Under the pieces are notes generated by a model. The model searched no databases. It saw nothing but the letters and a program-made list of their open reading frames with translations, and was not told the DNA's origin. The translations under genes and the position numbers were made by a program. Shown here piece after piece: positions 1-12,000 of a stretch of DNA of 64,000 nucleotides. This DNA comes from Campanula takesimana. Its lineage: Eukaryota > Streptophyta > Magnoliopsida > Asterales > Campanulaceae. Each line of letters begins with the position of its first letter. Positions within the stretch are counted from its first letter, which is position 1. The stretch spans positions 372,001-436,000 of the forward strand of contig JAOWBW010000485.1 in the NCBI GenBank assembly GCA_026119855.1, in the 5' to 3' direction.

Positions 1-3000
1 AAGATGATGATCCAAACAAAGATCTCTCTGAAAATGCCGATGGGGACCCTGAAAAGAGGTGTGTCCCTTGTGTGTGTTGTCATTTCTTGAATTCCATATT
101 TGGTACATTTACTTTCACGATGCTTGCTTACTGTTACTGATGATCCTTTAGCATATAGTTCCAAACTTACGTGGCTTATTTCCGTTTCTTTTCTTTTTGT
201 ATTTTTTCTGTAGTTAAATCTCGCGTGTGCTCAGATTGCAATGTTATTGATTGTAAGATTACTTTATCAATGACCATTCCCCTCATACAGACGAGCTATC
301 TAGGAAGAGGGATGTTTCAGTAGCGAGAGTCGAGTCCATGCATTGCAGTATAGAAATAGATTTTCTCTTGTACAAAAACTGATTTTACACATGAGCAGCC
401 GATCTTGGGTATAGTTCCCTTTTTTATTTTTTTCCTTTTTTCTTTTCTAGGGGTGCTGAGCTGGGCTTTTTATTTGGTTCTACCTGATTTTGTATGTAGG
501 TGGTTTATGCCAAGCATTTCTACTTAGCAGAAAAAAATTACCAATTTGAGGAACAAAGCTTCTGTTATGGCCCAGACAATTTTATGATTCATTCTTATTG
601 TTTTAGTTTTTCTGTAGGTTAATAGCCTGCTAGAAATTCTAGATACTAGTTGTCGTGGTGACACCAAGAAGCTATATGCAACAGCAAAAGTTTTTTAGGA
701 CCACCCATCTTGAATATAATATACTCCCTCCATCCCATAATAAATGTCACACTTTCTTTTCTGGTCCGTCCCAAATAAATGTCGCGTATCGTAATAAGGA
801 ATTAGCTATTAGGAATATTATATATTCCTAGCATATATTGTAAATATCAAAGTTACCATACATAGAGATTGTATCTTGTAAACCAAGTTAGATTATTATT
901 GTATTAGTTTTCCTAATTAGATTAGGACTCTAGAATACTCATTGTAACCCTATATATATGTATTGCTAGTATCAATAATACTTGAGTCATTCATACAATA
1001 TTATTTGAGTCTCTCATATCAATTATCTCTCTCCATGTATGATTGGCTCCGACTATCTCCTTCTCTAATCCTTAACATGGTATAAGAGCTATGATCCATG
1101 ATGGGACTTCTCCACCAAAAACCGTCCTACCTAAACTTGCTTCCGCTTCTTCTAAATTTCCGGCAATACCCTGAAGCCAAATATCTCCCTCTTCCCCGAC
1201 AATGAAATTCACTGTGTTCTTCTTTATTCTTTCTTCTTCCTCTTAAATTTCCGCTTCCTTTTCAAGAAAGACAACCCCTGATCTTACTCTACCCCTACGC
1301 CAATTTGAGGAGAGCCAATTCCATAATCAAACCACTTACCCACCTATTCTTAGTTCTCCTGAACTTCCACTCTAACCCCAATTATCCCTTAAAGCTTACT
1401 AATTTTTTTTTTTCTTCTTCAACAGATAACTTAAATCCCCAACAACTCTCACGTCTCTCTCTTCTGATCATGGATTTCCCTTATCATGTTTTTTCAATTC
1501 CTCCCAAAACCCACAAGTCTATTCTCTATTATACTTCCAACTCACCTCTAACCCACCTCTTTATATCTCGTTCTTGATCTCGACCCCTACACATATTTAA
1601 CTCCAAACCCTTCTTGAACCTACCGAAACCCTCTGTCTATTTTTTTTTCCTTTTTCAACAATTCCAAAACCCCCTTCTTAAATACATTTTTTTTTATTCA
1701 AAAAAAAAAAAAAAATTTTAATTTTTTTCATCAATTTTTTTTTTTATCTACCTCTCTTTAATTTTTTTTTTAAATATATTTTTCTTTCAACAAAAAAAAA
1801 AAAAAAAAAAAAAAAACCAAAACCAAAACCAACTTTGCCTTTGTAGCAACCAACTTTTGCCTTAGTAGCAATCACTTTTGCCTTAGTAGCAACCAATCTT
1901 TTGCCTTTGTTGTAGCAACTCCGCCTTTGTAGCGACCAAACACACAAAGACCGTCTCGTGACGTAAAAGTGCCAAAGACCGTCTCGCGACGTTAAAGTGC
2001 CAAAGACCGTCACGCGACGTTAAAGTGCCAAAGCCCGTCACGCGACGTAAAAGTGCCAAAGACCCTCTCGCGACGTAAAAGTGCCAAAGACCCTCTCGCG
2101 ACGTAAAAGAGCCAAAACTTTGCCTTAGTAGCACTCATTTTTTTATTTTTGCCTTAGTAGCATTAACTTCGCCATAGTAGCGACCAAAAAAAAAAAAAAA
2201 AAAAACCTCTGTCATAGTAGCAACTTCGTTGAGACATAAAATCGTCTTGCGACGTAGTCGATGAAACGTTCAAAGATACGTCATTCCAGCGTAAAATCGT
2301 CATTGTGACGTGGTTGGGATGTAAAGTCAACATCAATGCAACATCATACAAGACCGGGATCACATCAACTCACTCGCTTCATCAACCCGGGTCATCTCAT
2401 CGCTTTCCAAGATTGGTCTTTCCCTTCGGACGTCCATCTTGCGGGGGCATATTAGGAATATTATATATTCCTAGCATATATTGTAAATATCAAAGTTACC
2501 ATACATAGAGACTGTATCTTGTAAACCAAGTTGGATTATTATTGTATTAGTTTTCCTAATTAGATTAGGACTCTAGAATACTCATTGTAACCCTATATAT
2601 ATGTATTGCTAGTATCAATAATACTTGAGTCATTCATACAATATTATTTGAGTCTCTCATATCAATTATCTCTCTCCATGTATGATTGGCTCCGACTATC
2701 TCCTTCTCTAATCCTTAACATTAGCTAGGTGTGATTTTACCATTGTACAAGCAATGTTTGAACAAGTAAAACACATTTCTTAAAAACGTTGACATGTCAA
2801 ATGCAACATTTATTTTCGGACTGAGGAAGTAGTTAATATTTTGTTGCAGCAGTTCAAGGTGCTTCTGTTGGTGTTCTCGCATGAAATTCTGATTTCTGAG
2901 TAACTATTATGCAGGGTGAAAACCAAAAGGGTAACAAGAGTGGAGCTGAATAAGAGGGCTAGACGCATCGAACGTTTAAAGAGGGAAGCAGAAGCCAAAA

Positions 3001-4768
3001 AGGTTGAGGTACTCTCGAAAGAACTAGACAGGTAAGCTGATATTTTGCTTCTCCATTGGTTAGGATTTTTTCCCAATCCATTTTACTTAATTTTTTATTC
3101 CCTGTATTGCTCACAGCTTGCCAGATATAGTTCAAGAAATAGCCAGGGAGGAAGAAGAGAAAAAAAGAAGGAATGTCCGCCGTGCTATAGTTAAAGAAGA
3201 AAAATTAAGATCCGGTCCACCGTGCCTCGGAAGGCACAAGTATGCAGTTAATCGTTTATTCTCATATATATGCGGCAGAGTTGTCAAAGGCTCAAAGCTA
3301 TAAGATTAATTTCACTAGAGCAATGCACGAAGACCCTGTAATTTTTCTTTTGATCTTTTTGATTTCAGATTTGAGCCTGCGCCCGTTCAAGTCCTGTTAT
3401 CTGAGGACATAACTGGTTCCCTCCGGAAGCTGAAGGTTTGCCTGCTTTTATATTTTACGTTTAATTATCCTAACAAGAATCTAAAAATTGTTGTTGATAA
3501 TATTCATAATGGTGTGTAATTAACAAGTTTTAGATTTCCATTAGGATAATTAAAAGCAACTTAAATTATTGCTCAAAGTTCATTCAAACTTACAAAAAAA
3601 AAGGGACTAACTTTCCGGGATGGAGGGAGTATTTATTTATTTTATTCCTTATTGGTGACATCTCCCTGTTTCACTGACAGATCCATTATTTTCTTGGCTT
3701 CTGGATTGATCGTTTCTCTTGGTATGCAGGCTTGCTGTACCCTTGCAAAGGATCGGTACAAGAGCCTTGAGAAAAGAGGACTGATCGCCCCAACCGCTAA
3801 ATCTCGAAGGTTTGTTTTACTACTGTATTTCATTTAGACATTACATGGTTGTTGTAACGATCCGGGCCCACAGGCCCGACCCGTTACACAAGCACCACCT
3901 ACTGGCCCATTGAGCAACAACAATTGGGTCCACTTGGCTTACCACAGGCCCACCCAAAAGTCCATGGATATGTTGGTGCCCAATGGTAGTCTTGTGGTAC
4001 TTAAGTACCACTCCAACTAATTGTAGTGGGATACCACAGTTGTCCCAGTTCAACAATGAGTTTAGGTCGAGTAGTATTTCACTTCTGTATTTACAGTATT
4101 CTGTCTCGTCTTTTTAAACAGGATACAGTTTCTCCTTGTTTTCATGGCTTTTATTTTCACATTCCTAGTAGCACTATAGTAACAAGACCAAGATAATACT
4201 TTAAATGAAAAAAAAAACAGTAACCTATACACGCAGTAAAATCCTCGCTTAACAGCAAGCATTCATTTTTTTGCACATAAAATACAAACGCCAAATTTCA
4301 TGACCCAGAAAAGATTACTCCCTCCCTCCCTAAATGAATGTCCAATTTGCATTTAACTTTGAAAATCTAGCTTTCATGCGGTTCATTGACAAAGATGCAT
4401 CAATATTCTTGTTACCAACTTTCTAAATCTAGATGTGCAAGTGTAAAATGACTTGTGAAAAAAATGATGGTAAAAAAACATCTGTAAAAGATAATTAGGG
4501 AGAAAGTTTTTTACAAAAGGGATATTCATTTGGGATAAATAATCTTGATTGATTTAGGGACAGAGAGAGGGAGTATGAAATATTGCAAACTAGAAGACAA
4601 CATTTCTGGCTATATCTTTTGTAGGCAGATGTGGAACTGTTTCACGTACATGATTGGAAAATTCCGTCATAAATGTTGTCCATCTCCTTTAAACTCCGCA
4701 TATGCTGGAATTATTGTCGTGAATGTTTCTCTAACGCTGTATAAAACACGTACTTGTGCAGGAAATAA
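1..4768 (+). CDS. NOP53: NOP53/SMO4-like ribosome biogenesis protein, 3' part
   Basis: Partial gene, 5' end outside the window. Exons by splice sites and phase: <1-58, 2915-3031, 3117-3239, 3369-3435, 3730-3809, 4762-4768. The visible protein has an acidic stretch (DDDPNKDLSENADGD), a very basic coiled-coil-like part (VTRVELNKRARRIERLKRE), then SLPDIVQEIAREEEEKKRR, FEPAPVQVLLSEDITGSLRK and DRYKSLEKRGLIAPTAKSRRK. This order matches the C-terminal half of plant NOP53 (yeast Nop53, human GLTSCR2/NOP53, Arabidopsis SMO4). In yeast the protein is a nucleolar 60S assembly factor that recruits the exosome helicase Mtr4 for 27S/7S pre-rRNA processing. The last exon adds only the end of one codon, one Lys and TAA. 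An alternative acceptor a few bases downstream would give a longer tail, so the terminus is less certain than the body. Intron 1 (2.86 kb) is swollen by a nested transposon. Confidence 0.85.
59..723 (+). other. intron 1 of NOP53-like gene, unique part
   Basis: Begins with the GTGTGT donor after the first visible exon. T-rich intronic sequence with no open frame, repeat or RNA gene that I can recognise. Transposon DNA starts at 724. Confidence 0.6.
807..1077 (+). repeat. left LTR of the 1.9 kb element
   Basis: Starts TATTAGGAATATT (TG degenerated to TA) and ends CCTTAACA. Contains a TATATATA box-like stretch near 950. Two mismatches to 2450-2720. Confidence 0.87.
1948..2115. repeat. 28 bp tandem repeat, six copies
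   Basis: Six head-to-tail 28 bp units, each carrying a variant of GACCGTCTCGCGACGT followed by AAAGTGCC. Units differ by one to three bases. The array is confined to the interior of the non-autonomous LTR element. Related single motifs (TCGTCTTGCGACGTAG) recur near 2243. Confidence 0.9.
2450..2720 (+). repeat. right LTR of the 1.9 kb element
   Basis: 271 bp direct copy of 807-1077, followed by the TTAGC duplication. Confidence 0.87.
3461..3629. mobile_element. Stowaway-type MITE, right part
   Basis: Ends CTTTCCGGGATGGAGGGAG then TA. Contains the inverted pair AATTATCCTAACAAG / ATTAGGATAATT. Resembles the longer copies at 8188-8444 and 15838-16121. The left CTCCCTCC end is missing. Lies in an intron of the NOP53-like gene. 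Confidence 0.5.
3852..4056. repeat. possible LTR-derived fragment
   Basis: Begins TGTAACGATCCGGGCCCAC and contains the palindrome-like CGGGCCCACAGGCCCG and repeated GGCCCA motifs in otherwise AT-rich intron DNA. The TGTAACGATCC start resembles starts of plant Ty3/gypsy LTRs. No target duplication or second end was found, so this is a weak call. Confidence 0.3.
4318..4573. mobile_element. Stowaway-type MITE
   Basis: CTCCCTCCCTCCCTAAATG at the left and GGGACAGAGAGAGGGAG at the right, flanked by TA on both sides. Lies in the last intron of the NOP53-like gene. Confidence 0.75.
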
Positions 4769-6013
4769 GGAGTGCTCTTAACTTGAAAGACCCAGACTGG
4801 GTTCATGGATTGGCATTCAAGCTCTTCTGAGAAGAGAGTGTACATGTTTCTTCAGGGCAAAATTATTTGTGTTAGTATAATCACAAGTAGATGCACGTAT
4901 TTAAATCCTACTCCCTTTAGTATTAGAAAATTTTGTCATCACATCTAAAATATGCACACTATTTGTAATCCCTTTAGTTTATTTGATTTTCTACAAAGAT
5001 GCTGATAATAATTCTCAACGTTTTAGAAAAATAAATGTTGAAACTTTTAGTGTGATACAAGCAAAGCAATGTACAAAAAGGACGCGAAAAGTTAAAGACA
5101 ATTTTTGTGGGAGGGAGGTAGACTCATCTGAAATTATTTACATCCGCAATGTGGATTATGCTAGGCCAAATTAATATACTCTCTCTATACCAATAGTTCC
5201 ATTCGAATATTTAAACACTTTAACAACATGCTCCCTTCGTCCCAAAATGATATTCGCGTTTGACTATTCAAACCTTTTAAGGATGTGAACACTTTCTTTG
5301 TTAGCCATGTTTTGTTTATGCACTTTTAAGGCTAAATTGTAGAAAAGTGAAGAACTTTTTGAGACAACGAGAAATAAGAAATGCGATCATTTTGGGATGG
5401 AGACTGACGGAGTATTTCACTTTCATAAGTTAGTTGCTTTGTCAAGTGTCAAAATGTGTATGACTTTTTAACTTTGGATGGACTGAAAAAAATAAGCGTT
5501 TTTTTTTTTTTTTTTTTTTTAAGGACCCGTGTGATGAGTGTAGTATAAAGTAAAAGGTAATTATAATTTTATTTCTCCGTCTTATTAAAATGTGCAGACT
5601 TTATTTAAAAGGGTGACTCACTAAAACATGCATTTTTCAAAACATTTTTTTTAGTTTTTTTATTCATTGACTCACAACACTTACACAACTTACACAATAA
5701 TAACACTGCTAAAACATACGCCTCTATAACAAATCATACATTTATTTTTTATTTATTAAGAACAATGAGATATTGTTAAATGTGAAATTTACAGGATGAA
5801 TAATAATAATAAAAAAAAAAAAAAAAGCTAACAATCTCAGTGTGGAGTGGACGGTTTGTTGAGGAAATACTGTACAAAACAAACTAATGGTGAAATAAGA
5901 AACGGGGTCGTCATTCAAGTTCAAGTGTAGTGATCCGAGTTGCCAATCGCGGTTAATGAATTTTTCCTAGTTAACACAGCCGCTCTTAGTTTATTTTCGT
6001 CGGCCCGGCCGTG
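4769..6013. other. intergenic: NOP53 3' flank to ARM gene 5' flank
   Basis: Contains the NOP53 3' UTR and polyadenylation region, one clear MITE (5231-5412), a long T run near 5499-5520 and an A run near 5811-5826. No further gene seen. The short GC-rich stretch 5980-6013 (CGGCCCGGCCGTG) is probably the 5' UTR of the next gene. Confidence 0.5.
5231..5412. mobile_element. Stowaway-type MITE, ~180 bp subfamily
   Basis: Ends CTCCCTTCGTCCCAAAATGA and CATTTTGGGATGG..GACGGAG. The interior (TTTGACTATTCAAACC, TTTTTGAGACAACGAG) matches copies at 13161, 14846, 22879 and 23092. Confidence 0.75.
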
Positions 6014-9000
6014 ATGATCCGCAACTTAGCGCCGCAGCTCCGCTCTGTAAGTCCCCTCTTTATCCATAACCCTAGAATTTTGTTTTGGGACTTATTGGAA
6101 CTACTTATTTCTTATGACTTAAATTGCAGCATTTATGCAGAAGAAAACCAGTTAATCTCCTCCAATCACGCCACTTCTGTTCATCATACGGTAAAAATTC
6201 ACTCTTTGTCTACTAGTGGTTGCTGCTCTGCATTCTTCCCCTTTATTTGTGTATTTGCTGACTGTAGATGGCTTTGTGTCCTCTTCGTGATTTGATTGTC
6301 TCATTTTTCCCAATTCCAGTTTGGTTGATTGCCATTTATCTGCCAAGCATCCAGTGAGGGAATCAAGTTACAAATACTCATAGAGGAGCCAAATCCGGGA
6401 GGCATTGACTTGAATGTCTTTTTTTCAGCCTTCAGTGTCTTCCCTGCACTATGCCTTGTGTAGAGATACAACCTAGGAAACATAATTTCAATATCCATTG
6501 ATCGATTAACAAACCATCAAAATTAGGGAGTCAGTTATTTTTAGTCTAGGACAAGATGATATTTTGATTAAATACTTGTTTACATTTCATTTGAGATCCA
6601 TTAGATTTGCTATAACGAATATGTTGCGATGCAAGTACCTCTTTCTCGAGTGTCTTCTATTCTTATGATTCCTCCATCTCTAAATTTGTTTCACTTAAAG
6701 AGTGCAAAGAGAAACATATGGCTAATATGGATCTGGGTGTACACAAAAGCTCTAGGATCCTTCCACCTTTGTGCATGTCATTAAATTTACACGGATTGCA
6801 CTTTAGTCTCTTTGTCATTCGCTTCATACAAATTCTTGAATCTCACTTCTATGCGGATTTTATTTTCAGATGAGAAAGCAATGGAGGATGAGGCTGATAG
6901 AAAAATAGGATGGCTATTCAAACTGATCTTTGTTGGCACTGCAACACTTGTTGGCTCCCAAATCTTTCCATACTTGGGTATGCTCACTGCTCAATTACTT
7001 CATTTTCTCAAAGTTGGTCTCTGACAGCTTTTGGTGCTTGATCTTTGTAGGAGACAACATGATGCAACAATCTGTGTCACTTCTACGAGTTAAGGATCCT
7101 CTGTTCAAAAGGATGGGAGCTTCCAGATTAACCAGTTTTGCTATTGATGGTATCTTTATTATGAATGGTTTTGTCAATATTAATTTTATTTCATGGATGT
7201 ACTTATCTGTCATTATTCTTCTCATCAAATAGTTTGTGGTCATCAATTTTATGAGTACTGCAAAATATACACCAATCTTTACTAAATTTCTCCTGAGAGT
7301 TGTTGTAATGCTGATTGACTGGACTGCGTGTAAAAAAGATAACTTGTGCACCCTTTGCAACCTAAACCTTCTTTGTCAGAGCTGGAAGACGTCTCGCTAA
7401 ACTTGTTGCTGTAAGGATAAAGCATTAGATGGCTAAGCTCAGTTGAGAATGCTCTCTCTTTTTTATACCTTGATTTTTATTTAATAAAGATATTGATTAA
7501 AGAGCTCTCTATTGTTATAAAAGGGAGGATCCTTGTGTTAGGAAAGTCGCATAGTTGAGCAACATTGGCTGAAGTAGTTTTCATGTATTGAGTTTTCTTC
7601 AGTACAAGTTTTTTCTCCAGCTTCTTTATTTTCCATAGAATGAAAAAGAAAGGTTAAATTAGCATGGTGAACTTCCCTAACTTTTCTCCCTTAACCAACT
7701 TCTTTAAACATTGGTTTACTTCCATTTATCTTTCCAGTAATTAATCTTTGGCGATTTTCCCTCTTTCTCATATGTATCTTGCTTGTAATATTGATCCTCA
7801 GATGAAAGAAGAATGAAAATCATTGAGATGGGTGGAGCTAAAGGTCTTCTGAATATGTTGGAAACTGCTAAAGATAATCACACACGCAGCGAAGCTTTGA
7901 AGGCTATTGCTGCCCTTGCTCATTCAGGTAATATATACTCCCTCCGTCCCATAACAATGGGCACAAAATGACTCTTGCACAAGAATTAAGAAAAGTATAA
8001 ATGTTGTGAGTATGAAAAGTGAGTGGGAGAGAGAAAGGTGTAAATGTTGTGAGTGTAAAAGTAAAGTATGAGAGAGAATGAGTGGGATAAATAGTAAAGA
8101 TTCTTTCCATTTTTAGTAATGTGCCCATTTAAATGGGACACCCAAAAGGGAAGTTTGTGCGCCCATTGTAATGGGACGGAGGGAGTACTCCCTCTGTCCC
8201 AGAAAGATAGTCCCATTTTGACTTTTTATAGTCGACAAAAATAAACATTGACCAAACATTGGTGTCAATTTATTGATCACAATGAAATTATAAAAATTGT
8301 TATTAATAAATCACTTAATGATTTTTGAATTACAAATTTTAGAATTTCACTAGAATGATTAGATTGTCACCAATGGTTGGTCAAAGTTCATATTTGTTGA
8401 CCATAAAAAGCCAAAATGAGACCATCTTTCCGGGATAGAGGGAGTATATTTTTTCATGTACATATATGTAAATCTCTTTCTGTTAAAGCAGTAACCAAAA
8501 TGAGTTAACATTACCAATTTGGGCCTTCGAGTCTTACATTTGATGCCTCTTTTGTCTGAACAAAACAATAAAGAGGCTTTGACCAATAAGTCCTTTGTTC
8601 AGATGAAAACGATCAATAAGGACGGATATTTTCAAAACTCACCAAAAAGACCTTGAAAATTTTGTTGGACAAAATTGCCCCTGTGTTGTGAGTGAGGTCG
8701 GACAACTGGAGCATGGAGACCGGAAGAATCATACTTGGCCACGTCTCTTCCCCTAAGAAACGCAATTGTAAAGTGCGTTTACTTCCACTAAGAAATGCAG
8801 CCCCCCTTCTTTTAGATTCTCTTTCTCCTTTCTCTCTCTTGTTTTTTTTTTTTTTCACCCAAAATTTCAAAATGGTATATCTCAAAATCTAGAAATCGAA
8901 AAAATGTTTTGAAAACACTGTTTAAATCGTGTCGTCAAGACGAATCAAACAACTACGCTCAACACATAATTCAAATTTTAGAAACAGAAATTTCATTTTT

Positions 9001-12000
9001 CATACAGTTGTATCATTTTTCGTTTTTCACAAGTAAAATCATTTTTCAATTGATTTCACGGTTGTATGATTTCTCAGTTGTGTGATTTCTCAATTGTGTG
9101 ATTTATTCATTTTTCAATTGTAAAACCATTTCTCAACTGATTTCTCAGTTGTATGATTTCACAGTTGTGTGATTTAACAGTTGTGTCATTTTTTCAATTT
9201 TCTCAAGTAAAATCATTTTTCAACCGATTTCACAGTTGTAATAACTATGACATGCATTTCTCAGTTGTTAAAAACTGATAAAAACATCTCTTAATTTTTC
9301 ACAATAGATGACTCAATTTCTCAGTTGTATGATTTCACAGTTGTGTGATTTCTCAATAGCGGGATTTCATAGTTGTTTCACTTTTTCATTTTTCACTTGT
9401 AAAAGTATTTCTCAACCAATTTCACAGTTGCATGATTTCACAGTTGTGTGATTTCTCAATTGCGTGATTTCATAGTTGTTTCACTTTTTCATTTCACTTG
9501 TAAAAGTATTTCTCAACCAATTTCACAGTTGCATGATTTCACAGTTGTGTGATTTTACTGTGGTAATAACTGTGACATGCATTTCTCAGTTGTTAAAAAC
9601 TGATAAAATCATCTCTCTATTTTCACAATTGATGACTCAATTTCACAGTTGATTATTATAACGAAGAATTTGTTGTCACATAACGTTAAAAATAACATAG
9701 ATAAATTGATTTCACGATTTGTGATTTCACAGTTGTGTGATTTTTAAACAGTTGACAAGTCAAATTATCACAATTGATACTCAATTTCTCAAATGTTTAA
9801 GTTTAAAAATCGAGACATTCATTTCTAACATGTTTACAATTGAGTATAAAACGAAATATTTATTTTAAAAATTAATCATTACAAAAAATTAAAAAACCAA
9901 CAAAATATTATATAAATAAATAAATAAATAACAAGTTCATTTGAAATCTAAAGCTTTAACTAGCAAACCAATGGAGCAAATGACAAGGGGATGCTGAGTT
10001 TTCCCTTCAAGTCCAGCTATCATACCCGGGTTAAAAAAAAAAAAAAAAAAAAGCCACCGCCTCAATATCACCCGTGAGCTGTCATGTACTCATGTCCCTC
10101 TTTCTCTCTCTACCCTCAACCACACCTCACCAATCGTCTATCCCAACGTTATAGAAAATGAAAAAGTATCTCTCGACATTCTTCAATCCTCAATGCCGAC
10201 AACTAACACTGATAGACGAGATGATATGTGACCATGTAATATCAGAAGTTACAGGGGGACTATGATTCGGTTAATCTGGAATCGTATTTTGTTGAAAGAG
10301 AGAGCGGTGGCGATGGAGACACGACGACGGAGAATAAAAATTGGGAGTAACCTTAGATTCAATTGGGAGAATCTTGTCAGGTGATGAATCGGGTTCAAAA
10401 TTGGGGAGGGAATCATAGAAGGGGAAATCATCGACAACGTTGATGAAAAAATTGTTATCTGCTGCGGTGCATTTCGATTTGAATTTGAATCCTTCCATCA
10501 AAATCAAATCAAATCAAGCGAACATATTAAGGGGCTTTGTTGGTTTAGAACGTATGGAAGAAGATTGAAACGCGAAGGGTTTGATTGACTTGTCTTCTGG
10601 GCTAAATTATATTCTATGATGTAAAGCAAGCAAGTAAACGGAAATCCATGATTTGGTTTAATGGAGAAGAGGGAGGGTTAGCCGGACTCGAGGGGAGAGA
10701 GAGAAATCGCGCGAGAGAGAGAGAGACACACACTAGGGTTTGAAGTGATTTTGGGGAGGAGAGGGGCAAAGAGACGCCGTATACGTGTGAGAAGGTGAGG
10801 GTAGTTTCGCCATTTATAATTATAGTAAGGACTTTATGGGAGTTTTGATTTCAACTCAAGGATCCTAAGGTAAAAAAGAAAATATGTTGTTTTTATTGGT
10901 TAATTCCACCATATCTCAGGGACTTATTGGTAAAAATCCCAACAATAAATTGAGGAAACCTCCCACAAACTATCCTCTAAATTATTCGGTTACTGCGTGC
11001 AAGTTGGAGAAGGAAAAGACGATTAAACTAACACGTTTGCTCTCATATATTTGAAGCTGCTTCTCCAAAAGCTCAAACTTCATTACCACATGAACCTTAA
11101 GAAACATTTCATTTGGAATCCTGTCCCTTTGTGTATACATGAAATGGAAAGAACTTTTTGGGACAATGAAACATGGCAAATGAAAAGATCATTTTGGGAC
11201 AGAGGGAGTAATTTGTTAGAAGCTGTCTATTATGGCAGATAGTGGCAGGTTATAATTAACAGTGATATACCTCAAAACGTAAAGTTTCACATCCTAGCAG
11301 CAGTGAAACCTTCTCCTTTCAAAGAAAGGTACTATTGTGACGGACCTGAATCATAACATGTCAGATGTTTGCATGTCCCTGTGTCCCTTGCGGTCTCTTC
11401 ACCAAAGCTGCTACCTTGATCATATCGTCCATCGTAGTCATTTTCACCTGTTTTGGAATATGACAACAAACTTCTTCTTCAAACTAAGTTTTGATCATCT
11501 TCATTTTCAAAATGTTCCTACTTGGGGATCTATTTGGATGAGATAAGATTGTATAGATTGTAGCTGGGGGATCTGTAAGTGGAAAAATAATTGGAAAAAT
11601 GTTTTGAACTGTTGAAAGTTGGTGTGATGGTATGAGTTCTCTATCAAATGCAAGACTGCTCATTCTACTATAGCCTATGATCACTCTCAAAAGCTAGGAG
11701 ATGAAGGAGATGTTATACATTTTTCCTGTCTGCATTCTGGTCAAAGACCTAATTTTGCCCTTTATTCCTCTGTCCTTTTTAAGTCTGTTTTTCTCTCTTC
11801 CTAATCTTTAAAAAGTAAATGTAAAACGAAAATAGTAATAACCGAGTGATCATTTTTCAAAGCCTTTGCTTTATAATCATGGAAGCAATTTGGTCAAATG
11901 GTAGTCCCTCCGCCCCAAAATGATTGTCCACTTTTTATTCTTGTTCAAGCACAAAAATGGACATTCATTTTGTTTTGGGATGGAGATACTCCTAGTATTA

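Larger units (their letters stand above)
807..2720 (+). mobile_element. non-autonomous LTR retrotransposon (1.9 kb)
   Basis: Two 271 bp LTRs flank a 1372 bp interior. A 5 bp target duplication TTAGC lies at 802-806 and 2721-2725. Directly after the left LTR is TGGTATAAGAGCT, one mismatch from the usual initiator tRNA-Met primer site. Directly before the right LTR is the purine-rich tract GCGGGGGCA. The interior has no gag or pol frame, only T/A tracts, TTTGCCTTAGTAGCAA-like repeats and a 28 bp tandem array, so movement would need proteins from another element. The LTRs differ at only two positions by eye, which implies recent insertion into the older MITE. Confidence 0.88.
724..2829. mobile_element. 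Stowaway-type MITE split by an LTR element
   Basis: Left end CTCCCTCCATCCCATAAT at 724 and a diverged right end TTCGGACTGAGGAAG ending at 2829. Each is bordered by TA (722-723, 2830-2831). Inner flanks AATAAATG and CATTTATT are also inverted. Without the LTR insertion the MITE would be about 190 bp. Confidence 0.75.
8573..10940. mobile_element. Mutator-like element with a captured gene fragment
   Basis: Flanked by a 9 bp direct repeat AACAATAAA (8564-8572 and 10941-10949), the duplication length typical of Mutator-like elements. The outer 21 bp of the two ends match at 16 positions when one is reverse-complemented; both contain ACCAATAAGTCC. Similarity continues inward (CAAAACTCACC on the left against CAAAACTCCCA on the right strand), so the TIRs are long but diverged. 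No transposase frame is present. The interior has a degenerate short-repeat block (9040-9790) and a CT-rich leader plus open frame on the minus strand (10271-10750), the pattern of a Pack-MULE. Sits in the last intron of the ARM-like gene. Confidence 0.72.

Noticed and set aside
1305..1577. 90-codon open frame
   Set aside because: Low-complexity CT-rich interior of a non-autonomous LTR element; no protein-like conservation pattern.
1948..2115. CRISPR-like direct repeats
   Set aside because: Units are contiguous with no spacers, and the genome is eukaryotic.
1883..2134. Minus-strand frame with repeating GLWHFYVARRSL-type peptide
   Set aside because: Direct product of the 28 bp tandem array, one base longer than a multiple of three, so the peptide repeats only because all frames stay open; not a gene.
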